Shown here: one piece after another, positions 15,500-22,196 of the stretch
Layout of the letters: every line of letters starts with the position of its first letter
Position numbering within the stretch: the first letter of the stretch is position 1
DNA from: an uncultured Bacillota bacterium
Lineage (GTDB): Bacteria > Bacillota_I > Bacilli_A > RFN20 > CAG-826
DNA length: 22,196 nucleotides
Reading direction: 5' to 3'
NCBI GenBank assembly: GCA_949298295.1
Contig: CASFWS010000003.1
Coordinates: 1-22,196, forward strand
Program-made: the position numbers and the translations under genes
The notes under the pieces: generated by a model
What the model was told of the DNA's origin: nothing
The model's input: the letters and a program-made list of their open reading frames with translations, nothing else
The model's database searches: none

Positions 15500-18400
15500 C
15501 TAGCTCGCGCGTTGACGATACGCCAACTCGATGAGGGGAAGGGTCTCCAAGATGGTCCGGAAGTAGTCGCCGACCTTGAGGTAGGTCAGGCGCAGTTTCC
15601 GGTCGACGAAGGAAGCCTTCACCCGGCTAAGGTAGGGAGAAAGGATTTCGAAAAGAGCCACCCCGATGCCATTCACCTTGCTGAAAACGGGACTCATCGT
15701 GAGGAAAAGACGGTCGGGATATTCCTCGAATTTTTCGAAGATGGGCTCGGCTAGATAGAGATCGATCTTCTTCTTTTCCACCAAAAGGACAGTCTCCTTG
15801 GGAAGGGGTCCGAAGACGTCGCGGGTCTTCTTGGCCCAAGCGTTCACCTCATCCATGTTCGCGCAGTTCTCGAGGTCCTGATAAAGCTCGACTTTCTCGG
15901 AGGCCGAGGCATAGGAAGAGGGGATGAAGGCATCGACGCTTGGACCCGAGGAAGGCTTCGGCTCGGGCTTCTTGACGCCTGTTTTCCGTTCCTCGATCGC
16001 CTCGTTAAGCATCGAAAGATAAAGGTCGAGGCCCACCGAATCGATGAAGCCGGCCTGCTCGGGGCCAAGAAGGTCCCCGGCACCCCGGATCATCAAGTCG
16101 CGTTGGGCGATGTGGTAGCCGCTCCCGAGCTCGGTGAATTCCTGGATGGCCTTGAGGCGCTTGGCGGCATCCTCGTTCATCTTCTTGCCTTCCTGATACG
16201 TAAGGTAGGCATAGGCGATGCGGTCGCCGCGCCCGACCCGCCCCTTGATCTGGTAAAGCTGGGAAAGCCCAAAGCGGTCGGCGTTTTCGACGACGATCAT
16301 GTTGGCGTTGGGGATATCGATGCCGTTTTCGACGATCGAGGTGCAGACAAGGATGTCCAGGTCGCCGCCATAGAACCTCGCGACGGTGTCCTCGATCTCC
16401 TCCTTCTCCATTTGCCCGTGCACGACGCCAACCCGGGAGCCGGGAACGTCCTTCTCGAGCTGCGAAGCTTTCGCGTAAATCGTCTCGACGCGGTTATGGA
16501 CATAGAAGACCTGGCCATGCCTTGAAAGCTCGCGGGAGACTAGTTCCTTGACCGTCGATTGCTTATAGGGGATGACGTAGGTCTGGATCGGCATCCTCGA
16601 AGCCGGCGGGGTATTGATTTCCGAGAGGGGGCGGATGCCGACAAGCGACATCTGGAGAGTCCGGGGAATCGGGGTCGCCGAGAGGGTGAGGACGTCGACC
16701 GTCTTCTTCATCTCCTTGATCTTTTCCTTTTGCTCGACCCCAAAGCGTTGCTCTTCGTCGACGACGAGAAGGCCGAGCTTGGCAAAGGAAACGTCCTTCC
16801 CGAAAAGGCGGTGGGTTCCGATGACGAGGTCGATCTCCCCTTTCCTTAGCCCCTCGACGACCCGTTTCTGCTCCTCTTCGCTTACGAGGCGCGAAAGCTG
16901 CGCAATTCGCACACCAAATGACGAAAACCGCTGGATAGCCACCTCGAAATGCTGCCGGGCGAGAATCGTCGTCGGGCAAAGGATGGCCGCCTGATACCCT
17001 CCGTCGATGCATTTGAAGCAAGCCCGGAAGGCCAGCTCAGTCTTCCCGAAGCCGACGTCCCCGCAAAGGAGGCGGTCCATGATTTCCGGGGACTCCATGT
17101 CGGCTTTGATCTCGCCAAGGGCCTTTTCCTGATCGGGCGTAAGAAGATAGGGGAATTGGTTTTCGAAGGACCGTTGGAGGTCGTCGTCCGGGCTAAAGGC
17201 GTGGCCTTTTTCCTTGACCCGCAGGCTGTAAAGGGAAACGAGGCGATCGGCCAGATCGTTGACCCGCTCCTTGATCTTTTCCTTCTTTTTCTTCCAATCG
17301 TTCTTCCCGAGGGTCGAAAGGCGGGGTTTGAAGCCTTCCCGTCCGGCGTATTTCCGGACGAGACGGAACTGTTCAAGCGGGACGTAGAGAGTCGTCCCGC
17401 CGGCATAGGCGATCTTCAAATAATCGCGGTGCTTCCCTCCGGTTTCCAGAGTGTTCACTTCCAGGAACTGCCCGATTCCATAGGCTTCGTGGACGACGTA
17501 ATCGCCGGGGCGAAGGTCTTCGCTGGTCCGGAGGATGGTCGCGTTCTTGAAGCGCGAGGAAAAGCGGTTGCTTCTCCCCCGGTCGCCGAAAAGGTCCCGG
17601 GCCGAGAGGAGAGCAAGCTTGAGGGAAGGAATCTCGAAGCCGCCCTGAAGGGAAGCGTCGGAAATCGACACCCGGCCGTCGGGAATCTCGAAGCCGTGAG
17701 TCTTTCCATAAGAGAGATCCTCCTCCTCGAGGGAGCTTTCAAGCGCGCCCCGCTGGTGGTCATCGGGAGCGAAAAGGACGACCTTTTCCCCAAGCCCGAG
17801 GTAGCTCTGGACGTTAGGTCCGACCATAGATAGGCCAGTCGAGGCCAGGGAAATCTCCCGGCCGTAGAAGGCGTAGCCGCCGGCCTGCTCGACGAAGCGC
17901 TTCCCGTAGCTGACTTTCTTGGCCGGGGCAAAAGCAGCATCGGCATCCATGAATTGGCCCAGTCCCGAGGGAATGACGAGGTTCTCGTGGAGCTCGATAT
18001 AGAAGGCATCGGCCTCTTGCCGCAAACTCGCGGCCGCTTCGTCGAAGGAGGCCTTGTCGGGAACGAAGACAAAGTCCGGCCGAAGGTAAGAGAGGACCGA
18101 GTTCCGTTCCCCAAGAGCAAATCCGTAGTAGCGGTACAAATAGCCCTTTTCGGAAGAGGAAAGGATGTCGTCAATCGCATTTTCGATATTTTGGGCCATG
18201 ATTTGCTGGCCGTTTCCGCTCGCGCGGGAAGCTTCTTCTTTTTCCTTTGCCCTGAGGCGCTCGACGGCCAAATGGCGCTTGTTGCCGAAGTAGAAAGACT
18301 CGAAGGCCGGGAGGATGTTGACTTCCTCCACTTCCTTGATCGAGGTTTGCTTGGCGATGTCGAAAAGGCGAATCGACTCGATTTCGTCGTCGAAGAATTC

Positions 18401-18964
18401 GATGCGGACAGGATAAAGGCTCGAGACGGAGAAAACGTCGACAACGTCGCCCCGAAGGGCGAATTGAAGCGACTGGTCAATCTTGCTCACCCGGTGATAG
18501 CCGAGGGCAAGGAGGTCGTTCCGGAGCTTCGAGACGTCGTAGTGGCCTCCCTTCTTAAGGGAGACGACCGACTGGGCGAAATCGGAAGGCGAAGGAAGGA
18601 AGCGGAGGAGAGCCGAAAGATGGGTAACGAGGATCTTGTCGCCTTCTTTGAGAAGTTCGCCCAAGGCATAGAGGCGCTGGGCCATCAGTTCCCGCGAGGA
18701 AGAAACCTCCTCCGCTCGGAGCAGTTCCTCGCCCGGGAAGAAGAGAACTTGCCCTTCCGGGAGGAAGTTCAAAAGGAACTCGTAAGACGATTGGGCGCTA
18801 TAAAGATTGTTCTCGACGATCGCGTAGCGCCCGCCTTTCTCCTTGATGGCCTCGGCCAAAAGAAGGGAGGGACCGACGACCTCGTCGGTCGAAAAAGGCT
18901 TCCCGTCCAAAAAGGGGCCAAGGAGCCCGAGCCCCTTCATGGCCGCGAAAAGATCTTTAGCCAT
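15500..18964 (-). CDS. mfd: Transcription-repair coupling factor
   Basis: At 1154 residues this is the normal length of Mfd, the DNA translocase that removes RNA polymerase stalled at lesions and recruits UvrA. The UvrB-like N-terminal region covers about 1-320. The RNA polymerase-interaction domain is at about 484-540 (LRPGDYVVHEAYGIGQF...LYVPLEQF). The translocase core has Walker A GDVGFGKT (635-642), the DEEQ box (736-739), LSATPIPRTLQMSL, and the motif VI region GRVGRGDR, with RGAGDLLGPEQ in the TRG region. The C-terminal TRCF domain follows a Pro/Lys linker near 1000. The start overlaps the pth stop by eight bases without a good ribosome site, so translation is coupled to pth. Confidence 0.98.
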   Translation of the reverse strand: MAKDLFAAMKGLGLLGPFLDGKPFSTDEVVGPSLLLAEAIKEKGGRYAIVENNLYSAQSSYEFLLNFLPEGQVLFFPGEELLRAEEVSSSRELMAQRLYALGELLKEGDKILVTHLSALLRFLPSPSDFAQSVVSLKKGGHYDVSKLRNDLLALGYHRVSKIDQSLQFALRGDVVDVFSVSSLYPVRIEFFDDEIESIRLFDIAKQTSIKEVEEVNILPAFESFYFGNKRHLAVERLRAKEKEEASRASGNGQQIMAQNIENAIDDILSSSEKGYLYRYYGFALGERNSVLSYLRPDFVFVPDKASFDEAAASLRQEADAFYIELHENLVIPSGLGQFMDADAAFAPAKKVSYGKRFVEQAGGYAFYGREISLASTGLSMVGPNVQSYLGLGEKVVLFAPDDHQRGALESSLEEEDLSYGKTHGFEIPDGRVSISDASLQGGFEIPSLKLALLSARDLFGDRGRSNRFSSRFKNATILRTSEDLRPGDYVVHEAYGIGQFLEVNTLETGGKHRDYLKIAYAGGTTLYVPLEQFRLVRKYAGREGFKPRLSTLGKNDWKKKKEKIKERVNDLADRLVSLYSLRVKEKGHAFSPDDDLQRSFENQFPYLLTPDQEKALGEIKADMESPEIMDRLLCGDVGFGKTELAFRACFKCIDGGYQAAILCPTTILARQHFEVAIQRFSSFGVRIAQLSRLVSEEEQKRVVEGLRKGEIDLVIGTHRLFGKDVSFAKLGLLVVDEEQRFGVEQKEKIKEMKKTVDVLTLSATPIPRTLQMSLVGIRPLSEINTPPASRMPIQTYVIPYKQSTVKELVSRELSRHGQVFYVHNRVETIYAKASQLEKDVPGSRVGVVHGQMEKEEIEDTVARFYGGDLDILVCTSIVENGIDIPNANMIVVENADRFGLSQLYQIKGRVGRGDRIAYAYLTYQEGKKMNEDAAKRLKAIQEFTELGSGYHIAQRDLMIRGAGDLLGPEQAGFIDSVGLDLYLSMLNEAIEERKTGVKKPEPKPSSGPSVDAFIPSSYASASEKVELYQDLENCANMDEVNAWAKKTRDVFGPLPKETVLLVEKKKIDLYLAEPIFEKFEEYPDRLFLTMSPVFSKVNGIGVALFEILSPYLSRVKASFVDRKLRLTYLKVGDYFRTILETLPLIELAYRQRAS

Positions 18965-19532
18965 GGCGCGGTTGGTTGAAGCGGCTCATCGTCTCCTCGA
19001 AAGGACGGAAAAGGGCATATTCGAGAGCCTCGGCAGCCCGGTCGAGGGCTTCGTCAATTAGAGGGGCCTCATCCTTGGACGGCTTGCCCAAGACGTAATC
19101 GACGACCGGGATGAGGGGGTTCTTCCCAATCCCGACCTTCACCCGCTTGATGTCGCTCGTCGAAAGGGCGTCGATGATCGATTGCATTCCCTTGTGGCCG
19201 CCGCTCGAGCCCTTTTCCCGAAGGCGGATGTCGCCCGGCTTCGTATCGAGGTCGTCGTAGCAGACGATGATGTCCGAGGCGGGAATCTTGAAAAAGGAAG
19301 CCAGCTGAACCACCGCTTTCCCGGAAAGGTTCATGTAGGTCAGGGGCTTCAGCAAAAGGAAATGTTCGCCAAAGCGCGGGTCGGAAACAAGGCAATATTG
19401 ACCGTCGAAGCGTTCGCGATCGATGAGAACGCCCAAGCGATCGGCCAGGCGGTCGATGGCTTGAAAGCCCATGTTGTGCCTCGTCTTAGCGTATTGAAGC
19501 CCGGGATTCCCGAGGCCGACGATGAGCTTCAC
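18957..19532 (-). CDS. pth: Peptidyl-tRNA hydrolase
   Basis: A 191-residue enzyme that releases peptides from tRNA dropped off the ribosome. The active-site residues are visible: Asn9 in VGLGNPG, His19 in TRHNMGF, Asn68 in TYMNLSG and Asp93 in CYDDLD. The glycine-rich SSGGHKGMQSI is the conserved helix cap. The C-terminal helix (residues 160-185) is normal. The ATG overlaps the flavodoxin stop by four bases and the stop overlaps mfd by eight, so it is the middle of a tightly coupled operon. pth-mfd is the classic pairing in Bacillota. Confidence 0.98.
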   Translation of the reverse strand: MKLIVGLGNPGLQYAKTRHNMGFQAIDRLADRLGVLIDRERFDGQYCLVSDPRFGEHFLLLKPLTYMNLSGKAVVQLASFFKIPASDIIVCYDDLDTKPGDIRLREKGSSGGHKGMQSIIDALSTSDIKRVKVGIGKNPLIPVVDYVLGKPSKDEAPLIDEALDRAAEALEYALFRPFEETMSRFNQPRHG

Positions 19533-20083
19533 GCCTCTTTGTTCTTCCTTTGCTCGTCGATCGTTTTCACGATGTTGACGATCTTGGCCACTTTCTCGTC
19601 GTCGTGATAGAGAAGGGGACGTTCCCGGAGTTCGAGAAGGGCCCGCTTGTCCGCGCTCAGATCGGGATCGGCCTCCATCTTGTTGAGGGTCGCTTTCATG
19701 ACCATCGAGTATGGGAACTTGAGCGCGTTGATGTCAAAGCTTCCACGGACCTGGTAGAAGCGGATGCGATAAAGGTCGAGAAGGTTGAGGGAGATGAGTT
19801 CCTTCCGCCCGTCGGGGGTCGGCATCGACATTCCGACCGCAAAGACGATAATGTCCTTCCCGGCATCGTGCATTTCGTCGTAATGAGCCAAGAAGTCGTC
19901 GACGCCTCGGATCTTTCCGCCCATTACCCAGCCGCCGTAAACGACGCAATCGTAGTCCCGGAGTTCCTTCTTCCAGCGGAATTTTTTAAGAGGTTTGGCC
20001 TCGGCCCCAATTTGGGAGGCGATTTCCTCGGCATACTTCGCCGTATTGCCGGTTTTCGAGGTATAGAGAACGATGGTCTTCAT
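19529..20083 (-). CDS. Flavodoxin-domain protein
   Basis: A 184-residue cytoplasmic protein with a flavodoxin-like fold. The FMN phosphate loop TSKTGNTAKYAEEIA lies at 8-22. A strand with VVYGGWVMGGKIRGVDDF (47-64) forms the flavin-side loop, and DIIVFAVGMS is the next strand. The C-terminal third is helical and highly charged. Such proteins resemble HemG-type and other flavodoxin-domain electron carriers; the partner is unknown. It is the first gene of the operon that continues into pth and mfd. It is divergent from tetR with about 100 bases between them, so TetR may control it. The ribosome site is poor. Confidence 0.88.
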   Translation of the reverse strand: MKTIVLYTSKTGNTAKYAEEIASQIGAEAKPLKKFRWKKELRDYDCVVYGGWVMGGKIRGVDDFLAHYDEMHDAGKDIIVFAVGMSMPTPDGRKELISLNLLDLYRIRFYQVRGSFDINALKFPYSMVMKATLNKMEADPDLSADKRALLELRERPLLYHDDEKVAKIVNIVKTIDEQRKNKEA

Positions 20084-20092
20084 AGCCCGCCA

Positions 20093-20101
20093 ATTCTAAC
20101 A
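20093..20101 (-). promoter_or_regulatory. Extended -10 candidate for the flavodoxin-pth-mfd operon
   Basis: TGTTAGAAT on the minus strand is an extended -10 match without a good -35 box. It lies so close to the ATG at 20083 that the mRNA would be nearly leaderless, which fits the missing ribosome site. A more upstream promoter near the TTTGCAAA repeats is possible. Confidence 0.35.
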
Positions 20102-20137
20102 CGAGAGATACTTGCGCGCACATGTGGGCCTCTTTTG

Positions 20138-20166
20138 TTGACATTTTGCAAAACTGAAACAAAAAT
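20138..20166 (+). promoter_or_regulatory. Promoter of tetR
   Basis: A perfect TTGACA (20138-20143) is followed after 17 bases by AAAAAT (20161-20166, 4 of 6). The spacer contains one palindrome and the start-point region the other. Confidence 0.65.
20144..20153. promoter_or_regulatory. TetR operator candidate 1
   Basis: The perfect palindrome TTTTGCAAAA fills the part of the spacer next to the -35 box of the tetR promoter. It shares the core TTTGCAAA with the second site, 23 bases away centre to centre. Confidence 0.55.
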
Positions 20167-20176
20167 CTTTGCAAAG
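20167..20176. promoter_or_regulatory. TetR operator candidate 2
   Basis: The perfect palindrome CTTTGCAAAG follows the -10 box directly and overlaps the expected start point of tetR transcription. Confidence 0.55.
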
Positions 20177-20183
20177 GTTACTT

Positions 20184-20795
20184 ATGCCAAGGTCAAAAGA
20201 ATTAAATCAACAAATGCGCGATAAGCGTCGGGAGTCCATCCTGAGGAAATCCCTCCGCCTCTTTGCCTACGACGGTTACGATTCCTTGACTGTCGACGGG
20301 ATCGCGGACGCCTGCCGCTGCTCCCACGGGCTCTTCTATTACTATTTCAAAAGCAAGGAAGAACTCTTCAACGCCGTCGTCGAAACCTACTCGACCAAAT
20401 ATCCGGCCCTGATGATGGAAATCCGCCAAATCGAGGGAATGCACGGAACGGCCGGACTCAAGGAATTCTGCAATTTCGTCGCCAAGCTTCTTTCAGAGGG
20501 CGGGGAAAAACTTCTCCTTTCGAGGCTTGTCGAGGTTCGCCGCTCCGCTTACTCGATCAGCGAGGAGGTCCGGGCCACCCTGAAGATTTACGACGCCCAA
20601 GACGTCGTCGCCCGCCTTCAGCGCGAGGCCAAAGAGGAAGGAACCGGAAGGTCGGAAAACGCCGAATGGGTCACATCGTTCTTCCTCGACTGGTTCACAG
20701 GCATCTCCTACCGCCGGATCCGCTACAAAGGCCTCGACTTCAAATGCCCGAAGCCCGAATACATCCTGAAATTCTTCCTCAAGGCGGCGGATTGA
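20184..20795 (+). CDS. TetR-family transcription regulator
   Basis: The only plus-strand gene, 203 residues. The DNA-binding domain at about 12-62 shows the TetR pattern: RRESILRKSLRLFAYDGYDSLTVDGIA, then the recognition helix region CRCSHGLFYYYFKSKEELFNAV. The rest is the variable helical ligand and dimer domain (SRLVEVRRSAYSISEEVR). The ATG at 20184 has AAAGG about nine bases upstream and fits the family start better than the TTG at 20169. Two TTTGCAAA palindromes in its promoter suggest autoregulation. It is divergent from the flavodoxin-pth-mfd operon, which it may also control. Its 3' side abuts an insertion sequence, but the coding end looks intact. Confidence 0.94.
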   Translation: MPRSKELNQQMRDKRRESILRKSLRLFAYDGYDSLTVDGIADACRCSHGLFYYYFKSKEELFNAVVETYSTKYPALMMEIRQIEGMHGTAGLKEFCNFVAKLLSEGGEKLLLSRLVEVRRSAYSISEEVRATLKIYDAQDVVARLQREAKEEGTGRSENAEWVTSFFLDWFTGISYRRIRYKGLDFKCPKPEYILKFFLKAAD

Positions 20796-20813
20796 ACTCC
20801 CGTTCTGTTGAAT

Positions 20814-20858
20814 AAAAGGGGCTGTTTCAAAACCTCTGGTTTGGAACGGCCCTTTTTT
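20814..20858 (+). terminator. Terminator of tetR formed at the tip of the insertion sequence
   Basis: AAAAGGGGCTGTTTC pairs with GGAACGGCCCTTTT (one bulge, two wobbles), an inner stem AAACC/GGTTT extends it, and T6 follows. It lies 18 bases after the tetR stop. The left arm includes the likely IS end. Confidence 0.7.
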
Positions 20859-20874
20859 CGTACCCGACTGGCTA

Positions 20875-20903
20875 GGTTTTGAAACATACCAAGCATGTTT
20901 CAT
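20875..20903 (+). repeat. 29-base repeat, copy A (imperfect palindrome)
   Basis: This repeat begins GGTTTTGAAACATAC and ends ATGTTTCAT. It is 26/29 identical to copy B at 21111-21139. Inside it, GAAACATAC and GCATGTTTC are inverted arms with one mismatch. Confidence 0.85.
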
Positions 20904-21110
20904 TTCCCAAAATCATAAACCGCCGCCCATATGCCAAATTGGGCTTTTTTCGAGCTTGATCCGATTGCCTGCCCAGAGCGGCCCTCGATGCCCGGAACCG
21001 CGCATGCTGCCTGGGCGTTTTGCGCCTTGAGCCCAAGCGCTTCAACGGCGGGCGCTTTAGGCGAGCGGCGGCATGGGACGCCCGGACGTGCCGAAATCCC
21101 CGGTTCCCGA

Positions 21111-21139
21111 GGTTTTGAAACATACTTAGTATGTTTCAT
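21111..21139 (+). repeat. 29-base repeat, copy B (perfect palindrome)
   Basis: This copy has perfect nine-base arms, GAAACATAC and GTATGTTTC, around TTA. It lies two bases from the transposase stop codon. It may be a transposase-binding site or the transcription end of the transposase gene. Confidence 0.85.
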
Positions 21140-21141
21140 AA

Positions 21142-22196
21142 CTAGGGGTCCCCCTCGTCTGCCCCTTCCTTTCCGGCGCGCCTCCTCTCAATCCTGGCCC
21201 TTATCCTTGCCGCCTTCTTCGCGAGCCTCTTGGGCGAGGGCTTCTTGAACCTCTGGGGCTCGGTTCCCTCGGGAGCCGTCCACCTGGCCGGCGGCTTCCC
21301 GGTCGCGAGGAAGGCGTGGTACTTGCGCAGCGAGCAGCCCAGGAGGCAGAGCATCACCTCGGCGGAGGTCCCCTCGAGGCCCCGCCTCCTGAACCTCCAG
21401 AAGCCCATGTTCTGCTTGAGCTCCCCGAAAACCCCCTCGGCCTGTATCGCCCGGTTGACCCTGGCCTCGATCCCCTCGACGGAGAGGAGGTTGGCGTGCG
21501 AGGCGGCCTTCAGCCTCTCGAGCTCCTCGACGACCTCGAACACCTTCCTCCCCGGGTCGTGGTTCCCCTGGAAGCGCCTGCAGTAGTCGGAGAAGGGGCA
21601 CCCGAGGCAGCCCGTCACCTCCACGAACGTGCCCCCGGCCCGCTTGGGATGCCTGCCCGGGACCGCGGCCGGCAGGGCCTCGAGGCCGTTGAGGCAGACT
21701 ATCCTCCCGTCGTCGTAGGCGTAGCAGTCTGGGTTCCTCCCGGAGGCGTTCCCCTCCCACGACTGGTGCTTCACGAAGGAGCGGATCCCCCTTTCCTCGA
21801 GGAACCTACAGGCGTCGAGCGAGCCGTAGCCGGCGTCGGCGCATACCGCCTCGGGAAGGCCCCCGATGGCGTCGCGGCAGGACTCGACGGCCTCCCGGAG
21901 GAGCCCGATGTCGTTCCGGGCCTGGGAGACGACGTAGCCGACCGGTATCCCTCCCGAGACGGCCATCTGTACGTTGTAGGCCGCGTGCATGTTGCTCCCT
22001 AGCCCGGCGTAGTAGTCGGCCTTCAGGGCCATCGCGGTGGCGTCCCGGTCGGTCTTGTAGTAGGACTTCCTCCCGGGCCCGCATGCCCTCTCCTTCTCCT
22101 CGTACTCGAGGGCCTTCGCGAGCATCGCCTCGAGGGCCCTCGCGACGTCGGTCCCGGCCCCCGCGGCGGCGGCCTTCGAGAGGGCGAGGGCGACCG
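21142..22196 (-). CDS. Transposase, IS1182-like DDE family (5' part beyond window)
   Basis: At least 350 residues, in a frame open to the right edge, so the N-terminal helix-turn-helix part is missing. The catalytic core shows the first acidic region YYKTDRDA, then GLGSNMHAAYNVQMAV, a pattern of IS1182 transposases. The second aspartate is in CADAGYGS and the glutamate in EGVFGELKQNMGFWRFRRRG. A cysteine cluster (GCLGCPFSDYC) sits in the insertion between them, as in this family. The C-terminus is a long Arg/Lys-rich tail. The product looks intact as far as visible. Codon use (many AGG, CTC, GCC) is unlike the neighbouring genes, a sign of transfer. Confidence 0.9.
   Translation of the reverse strand, partial: VALALSKAAAAGAGTDVARALEAMLAKALEYEEKERACGPGRKSYYKTDRDATAMALKADYYAGLGSNMHAAYNVQMAVSGGIPVGYVVSQARNDIGLLREAVESCRDAIGGLPEAVCADAGYGSLDACRFLEERGIRSFVKHQSWEGNASGRNPDCYAYDDGRIVCLNGLEALPAAVPGRHPKRAGGTFVEVTGCLGCPFSDYCRRFQGNHDPGRKVFEVVEELERLKAASHANLLSVEGIEARVNRAIQAEGVFGELKQNMGFWRFRRRGLEGTSAEVMLCLLGCSLRKYHAFLATGKPPARWTAPEGTEPQRFKKPSPKRLAKKAARIRARIERRRAGKEGADEGDP

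Larger units (their letters stand above)
20818..22196 (-). mobile_element. IS1182-like insertion sequence, one end only
   Basis: The element runs from its transposase 3' side at about 20818 to beyond the right edge. The likely tip is GGGGCTGTTTCAAAAC (20818-20833), of the GGGGCTGT(C/T)TCAAAA type common at ends of such elements. Between tip and transposase are about 320 bases with nested copies of GGTTTTGAAAC. The transposase is much richer in G+C and in AGG/CTC codons than the host genes. The other end and the target duplication are outside the window. Confidence 0.6.

Noticed and set aside
20906..21110. Possible CRISPR-like arrangement of two 29-base repeats
   Set aside because: There are only two copies, 236 bases apart, with no regular spacers and no cas genes. 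The palindromic form and neighbouring transposase fit an IS end.
20900..21139. 79-codon minus-strand open frame starting in the 29-base repeat
   Set aside because: The start lies in the repeat and the peptide reads through non-coding IS-end sequence. A similar start in copy A gives an unrelated short peptide, so this is a repeat artefact.

Overview
The window (22,196 bases, about 55-60% G+C by eye) is a chromosomal stretch from a Gram-positive, Bacillota-type bacterium. Read on the minus strand from right to left, it gives flavodoxin - pth - mfd - rqcP - tilS - ftsH - dusB - (marR-ABC-ABC) - lysS - rpsF-ssb-rpsR. This is the classic Bacillus-type pth-mfd...tilS-ftsH...dusB-lysS housekeeping order, without the spoVT, divIC and hpt genes that usually lie inside it. 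The TilS, with a non-canonical PP-loop and the C-terminal style I associate with Erysipelotrichia and Mollicutes-related Bacilli, points to a non-sporulating lineage of that branch. This placement is an inference from family resemblance; no search was run.

Layout: 1-1975 holds the start of a sugar-uptake ABC operon (lipoprotein binding protein, then a MalF-type permease cut by the window edge), with a promoter and palindromic operator candidates just upstream. 2242-2637 is a small DUF5655-like gene. 2638-3044 has no convincing gene, but carries an orphan minus-strand terminator and several hairpins that could be a structured RNA or leader. 3133-4163 is the rpsF-ssb-rpsR operon with a strong promoter, a structured leader and a terminator. 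4366-5850 is lysS, with its own promoter and terminator. 5959-10512 is a MarR-controlled heterodimeric ABC exporter operon. 10620-13859 is dusB and ftsH. 13963-20083 is a tightly overlapped flavodoxin-pth-mfd-rqcP-tilS operon. Divergent from it is a tetR gene (20184-20795) with two TTTGCAAA palindromes in its promoter. 20818 to the right edge is one end of an IS1182-like insertion sequence, very G+C-rich, with its transposase truncated by the window and nested repeats at its tip.

Almost everything is on the minus strand; only tetR is on the plus strand. Long plus-strand ORFs opposite lysS, the ABC genes, ftsH, tilS and mfd are composition shadows. The genes are mostly core information processing: ribosomal proteins S6/S18 with SSB, LysRS, tRNA modification by Dus and TilS, peptidyl-tRNA and stalled-ribosome rescue by Pth and RqcP, transcription-coupled repair by Mfd, and membrane proteolysis by FtsH. 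The more unusual signals are a roughly 125-residue insert in one ABC exporter half that resembles a decayed nucleotide-binding lobe, the altered TilS PP-loop, an enlarged extracytoplasmic domain in FtsH, the structured gene-free stretch at 2.76-2.96 kb, and the TetR and rpsF promoter palindromes. I do not see a clear-cut new defence or biosynthetic system here.
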